DNA of 64,000 nt from JBDGYW01 sp964580055 (GTDB taxonomy: Bacteria; Gemmatimonadota; Gemmatimonadetes; Gemmatimonadales; GWC2-71-9): NCBI GenBank assembly GCA_964580055.1, contig CAZOJI010000007.1, positions 1-64,000 on the forward strand. The letters run 5' to 3'. This document shows, piece after piece, positions 61,043 to 64,000 of this stretch. A program made the position numbers and the translations under genes. The notes under the pieces were generated by a model, which ran no database searches, had not been told where the DNA came from, and was given only the letters and a program-made list of their open reading frames with translations. Position 1 is the first letter of the stretch; each line of letters opens with the position of its first letter.

Positions 61043-61810
61043 TTACGGGATAATCCAGGCGTCGTAGAAGGACGCTATCGGGTTGTCCTCCGAATCCCGT
61101 GCCGGATAGAACCTGAATTGGCGCATCCTCTCATGGAACTCTCTCCTGTACCCGGCATCTGGAATTCGCGGTTCGACCTCGATCCGAGTCACCCGGCCGC
61201 GCTCGTTTATCCAGAAGCGCACCTTGAACTCCCGGCCCTTGACCGAGGCAGGCGCCTCGGGGGGCAACAGCATTTGCCTTGACTGAGGTCCGAATCCACT
61301 GCCACCGTCTCCTCCGGTACCGGACCCAATCCCCCCCCCCTCACCCGTGCCTCGCCCCGAACCGATTCCGCCTCCGCTACCGGTTCCGGCGCCTGGCCCG
61401 CCGCCTGAACCAAGTCCACGCCCGACGACCTCGGCCATGGCAACTCGGCCCGTGGGCCGTACGATTGTGATGTCGCGCGAGTCGGTGCGTATCTCGCGTA
61501 GCTCGGGTTTCGGTATCGAGAGTTCGCGTGCCGTGCGTCGCTCGCGCTCGGGCGTATCTGAGGATGATGAAGGAACGTAAGGAGGCAGCTCGACGTATCG
61601 CACTGCCGCACCACCACCACCACCACCCTCCCCTTTGGATCCAACCCTACCGGCGGCGCGGTACTCACTGTCCGAGACTCGTTCGCCTGTCCACGCGACC
61701 AAGAGCATCAAGAGCCCGTGAAAGGCCAGGGAAGTAAACGCACCTCCCAGCCCAGATTGCCTGGTTTTCGGCAATCGAAGTTCGGGTGCTCGTGGTGGAT
61801 TCCTGGACAT
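61043..61810 (-). CDS. TonB-family protein with glycine-rich linker
   Basis: 255 residues from ATG 61810. Cytoplasmic N-terminus, one membrane helix (TSLAFHGLLMLLVAW), a charged region, then a Gly/Ser-rich spacer of about 45 residues (residues ~135-180; GSGGGPGAGTGSGGG-like) in place of the usual Pro/Lys-rich rod. A TonB-like C-terminal domain follows (KVRFWINERGRVTRIEVEPR, REFHERMRQFRFYPARD). Last gene of the ExbB-ExbD-ExbD cluster, on the same strand. Confidence 0.82.
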   Translation of the reverse strand: MSRNPPRAPELRLPKTRQSGLGGAFTSLAFHGLLMLLVAWTGERVSDSEYRAAGRVGSKGEGGGGGGAAVRYVELPPYVPSSSSDTPERERRTARELSIPKPELREIRTDSRDITIVRPTGRVAMAEVVGRGLGSGGGPGAGTGSGGGIGSGRGTGEGGGIGSGTGGDGGSGFGPQSRQMLLPPEAPASVKGREFKVRFWINERGRVTRIEVEPRIPDAGYRREFHERMRQFRFYPARDSEDNPIASFYDAWIIP

Positions 61811-61893
61811 CGGATCTATAATACACCAGACGGGCACGAGAGCCCCGTTGTTTCGGCCCCCGCGCCCGCCCTTGCTCCCTCAATCTGTCAGAC

Positions 61894-62328
61894 TCAGCCG
61901 CCGCCTTCTTCGTCTGCTTCTCTTGGCGTGAGTCCTATGACCTGGACACCAGCCCCTCGGGCGATATCCATGACCTCGATCAACTCCTGGTATTTACGAT
62001 TGCGTGCGGATTTGATAAACAGCAGTTTCGCCGGGCGCTCATCGTAAATTGAATGCAACTCAGCATCCAGGTTCGCCTTCGCCACCGGTTCGCTGTTGAT
62101 AGCAAGCGAGTTGTCAGCTAGCAGCTCCAACACGATTTGGTCTCCAGCGCCTTCCTCTTCGGCAGCCTCCCGTCTTTCCACAGGAGGCACCTGGACATCC
62201 ATCGCCTTACGCTGCAACGGCACCTGCATCATGAAGATGATGAGGAGTACGAGCAAAATGTCGATCATCGGTACTACATTAGGCTCGTGGGTTACTCCGC
62301 CTTCTTCTCCTCCAACTGCCATACCCAT
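61894..62328 (-). CDS. exbD: ExbD-family protein (second of pair)
   Basis: 144 residues: THEPNVVPMIDILLVLLIIF with the functional Asp in the membrane helix, FMMQVPLQRKAMDVQVPPVE, then a periplasmic domain ending IEVMDIARGAGVQVIGLTPR. It follows the other ExbD by 3 bp, suggesting a heteromeric ExbD pair. Confidence 0.93.
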   Translation of the reverse strand: MGMAVGGEEGGVTHEPNVVPMIDILLVLLIIFMMQVPLQRKAMDVQVPPVERREAAEEEGAGDQIVLELLADNSLAINSEPVAKANLDAELHSIYDERPAKLLFIKSARNRKYQELIEVMDIARGAGVQVIGLTPREADEEGGG

Positions 62329-62331
62329 GTC

Positions 62332-62832
62332 TCATTCCCCCCCTCTTGCTGCGCCGAGCGTGCTACCCTCGGAAATCTCATTTGCGATATTCGCGAGAAC
62401 GCGCACACCCGCACTGCGGCAGATCTCTACAGCGTCCTGGACCGTGCCGTATGGAAGTTCGTTGTGAGCTCTCAGGTATAGAATCTTGTCTTTCGTGCGT
62501 GCGGTGTAGATCCTGGTCAGGTAATCCTCGAGTATCTCTTCTTGATCGCAGGAGGCGTCGCCAAATCTGCAAATCACACCGGTTTCGCCAGTGCCGGGAT
62601 CGAGGTAATACCGACCTTGTGTATCGATGCCGAGTACAATGTCACCGTCCTCCTCGGCCCGATTCTCGATCTCCCTGGCATGAGGAATCGTTGCCTGCAT
62701 GCCGGAGGAGATGATCGGCGTCACGATCATGAAGATGATCAAGAGCACCAGCATGACGTCGATCATCGGAACCACGTTGGGCCGGTTCTCGGCATTCGAC
62801 TTTGTGCTTACTCCGCCTAGCTCATCAGCCAT
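62332..62832 (-). CDS. exbD: ExbD-family protein (first of pair)
   Basis: 166 residues: NVVPMIDVMLVLLIIFMIVT, PIISSGMQATIPHA, and a periplasmic domain with an insertion containing two cysteines (GVICRFGDASCDQEEILEDY), then YGTVQDAVEICRSAGVRVLA. The Cys insertion is absent from the other two ExbD/TolR proteins here and may form a disulfide. Confidence 0.92.
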   Translation of the reverse strand: MADELGGVSTKSNAENRPNVVPMIDVMLVLLIIFMIVTPIISSGMQATIPHAREIENRAEEDGDIVLGIDTQGRYYLDPGTGETGVICRFGDASCDQEEILEDYLTRIYTARTKDKILYLRAHNELPYGTVQDAVEICRSAGVRVLANIANEISEGSTLGAARGGE

Positions 62833-62877
62833 GAGAACAGCCTCCCTCTGTTAAGCCTTGACGTTTTCCCTAGCAAC

Positions 62878-63618
62878 TCAGGTCTCGGACTCAGTGGAAG
62901 CCGCCTGCTGGGCCTTGAACTCCTTGGTGAAAATCGAGCGACCGAATTCAGAGCCAACGCTCTTGATCAGGAAGTCGATGAGTTCCTTCGACGTGTAAAC
63001 GATCTCAACAGTGATGTTGTCAATCCGCGTCTGAAAATAGTTAAACAACCAAACCGCGGGGATAGCGACTGCAAGACCGAACGCGGTCGCGATCAGTGCC
63101 TCGGCAATACCGGCCGAAATCGCTGCCAAGCCGCCTGAGCCCGTCAACGCCATACCGGTGAACGCATTCACAACACCCATCGTGGTGCCCAGGAGCCCCA
63201 CGAACGGTGCGGTCGCGCCAACCGTCGCGAGCACAGCCTGGCCGCGCTTCAGCTCGGATAACACGACCAGGCTCTGCCGTTCAATGGCACGCTCGGCCGA
63301 GTTGATGTCGTTCGTTGTCACCGTAGCTCTGTCTTGGAGCAGAGGTTTCATCTCTGTCAAAGCACCTCCCAACACCCTCGCAACCGCTGATTTCTGCGAT
63401 GCTTCGGCGAGCTCAATCGCTTGGTCCAACTGTTCTTCTTGGAGGAAGCGGGCAAATTCGGGCGCGAACTTCTTGGTAACCTTGCGGCTCCGAGAAAATC
63501 GATACCACTTAGCTGCCGCTGTCGCGAGCGAAAAGACGGACATGATCGCCAACAAGATGATGATAAAGCGCGCGAACGTTCCTGCTTCATCCCAAAGGTG
63601 TAATAGGTCTACTTCCAT
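62878..63618 (-). CDS. exbB: ExbB/TolQ-family motor protein
   Basis: 246 residues with three helices: FARFIIILLAIMSVFSLATA, ATVGATAPFVGLLGTTMGVV, and AEALIATAFGLAVAIPAVWL. Conserved GATAPFVGLLGTT signature. Start ATG 63618 with GGAGG ~12 bp upstream. A second, TonB-type motor distinct from the TolQ at 13287-14000. Confidence 0.94.
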   Translation of the reverse strand: MEVDLLHLWDEAGTFARFIIILLAIMSVFSLATAAAKWYRFSRSRKVTKKFAPEFARFLQEEQLDQAIELAEASQKSAVARVLGGALTEMKPLLQDRATVTTNDINSAERAIERQSLVVLSELKRGQAVLATVGATAPFVGLLGTTMGVVNAFTGMALTGSGGLAAISAGIAEALIATAFGLAVAIPAVWLFNYFQTRIDNITVEIVYTSKELIDFLIKSVGSEFGRSIFTKEFKAQQAASTESET

Positions 63619-63686
63619 TTTTTAACCAGCCTCCGAGTATGGGTTCATTTCGATCACTCATTCGACTTCGCGTGAGCAATCTGGGC

Positions 63687-64000
63687 CTACAGCCCCCCTA
63701 TCAACGTGAACTGAATTGGTAACTGTATCAGTACGCGCACCGCTTGTCCTCGCACGCGCCCTGGCCTGAAGACGCAACGACGCAACATCTGCATCGCCGG
63801 TCCGTCGAACGCACGCTGCGTGGACTGAATCACCTCGACGGATTCGCGCTCGATACGACCCGAGGTATCCACGACCCCCTGTAGGACTACCACCCCCTCG
63901 ACTCCAGCCTGTTGCATCATGCGGGGGTATTCCGGCGGTGGACACGAAATCCGATCTGGCGGTTCATCCACGACCGCCTCAGTGAATACCTGAGCGATAT
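63687..64000 (-). CDS. TonB-family C-terminal domain, partial
   Basis: The frame is open to the right edge, so the N-terminus lies outside the window. The visible ~104 residues are a TonB C-terminal domain: CPPPEYPRMMQQAGVEGVVV, LQGVVDTSGRIERESVEVIQ, AMQMLRRCVFRPGRVRGQAV and VLIQLPIQFTLIGGL. It lies 68 bp upstream of exbB and probably belongs to the same operon. Confidence 0.88.
   Translation of the reverse strand, partial: IAQVFTEAVVDEPPDRISCPPPEYPRMMQQAGVEGVVVLQGVVDTSGRIERESVEVIQSTQRAFDGPAMQMLRRCVFRPGRVRGQAVRVLIQLPIQFTLIGGL

Overview
This window looks like chromosomal sequence from a diderm (LPS-type) bacterium, most likely Gemmatimonadota. The basis is LptD, a full Tol-Pal set, TatC, BamD-like and NTF2-like periplasmic proteins, an acidic TPR protein, and lipoproteins starting C-x-YYNGLYN. 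This is a judgement from remembered family features, not from a search. Almost everything before position 55,000 is on the minus strand in tightly packed operons. Many genes overlap by 1-4 bp (ATGA, GTGA, TTGA), and GTG and TTG starts are frequent. I saw no phage, integrase, transposase, CRISPR array or rRNA operon.

Layout, left to right. 1-4,100: an acidic TPR protein and the histidine-degradation pair hutI-hutU. 4,100-5,790: a lone IVP-type four-helix-bundle gene between inverted arrays of an 8-bp repeat, and an FnIII-like lipoprotein. 5,780-16,000: an envelope block of lptD, tatC, cpoB, pal, tolB, a TolA/TonB-like gene, tolR, tolQ, a LysM protein and ssb. 16,100-28,800: tsaB, tsaE, uvrB, rel, radC, secA, nadD, a BamD-like lipoprotein and two TPR proteins. 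28,800-42,200: nucleotide-sugar genes (UDP-GlcA epimerase, UDP-xylose synthase, Ugd, a WbpA-B-E-D set, Gmd and an Rmd-like reductase) enclosing murB and carB. 42,300-45,600: rpmB on the plus strand facing the alpha operon rplQ-rpoA-rpsD-rpsK-rpsM-rpmJ. 45,600-49,400: an NTF2-like protein, a YYNGLYN lipoprotein, an amidase, smpB and tRNA-Leu(CAG). 49,400-55,400: a broken carboxymuconolactone-decarboxylase gene, a metallo-beta-lactamase-fold hydrolase, a PHP phosphoesterase, and a copper module (cupredoxin, CopA, an unknown 96-aa protein, CopZ). 55,600-61,000: a NamZ-like and a NagZ-like lipoprotein facing away from each other, an IscA-like protein, and a sodium/solute symporter. 61,000-64,000: a second ExbB-ExbD-ExbD module between two TonB-type genes.

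Together these genes cover envelope building and energisation (Lpt, Tat, Tol, Exb/TonB, Sec, Bam), polysaccharide precursor supply, peptidoglycan synthesis and salvage, and core information processing. The most unusual signal is an 8-bp tandem repeat (GGCGGTAG / CTACCGCC) at four places. At three of them the TAG stop of a minus-strand gene is exactly the TAG of a repeat unit. At the other end it brackets the IVP gene as inverted arms. Other points of note are a nonsense-mutated gene remnant beside tRNA-Leu, divergent promoters for smpB (nearly leaderless) and tRNA-Leu, an unknown small protein in the copper operon, and a possible peptidoglycan-sugar salvage locus.
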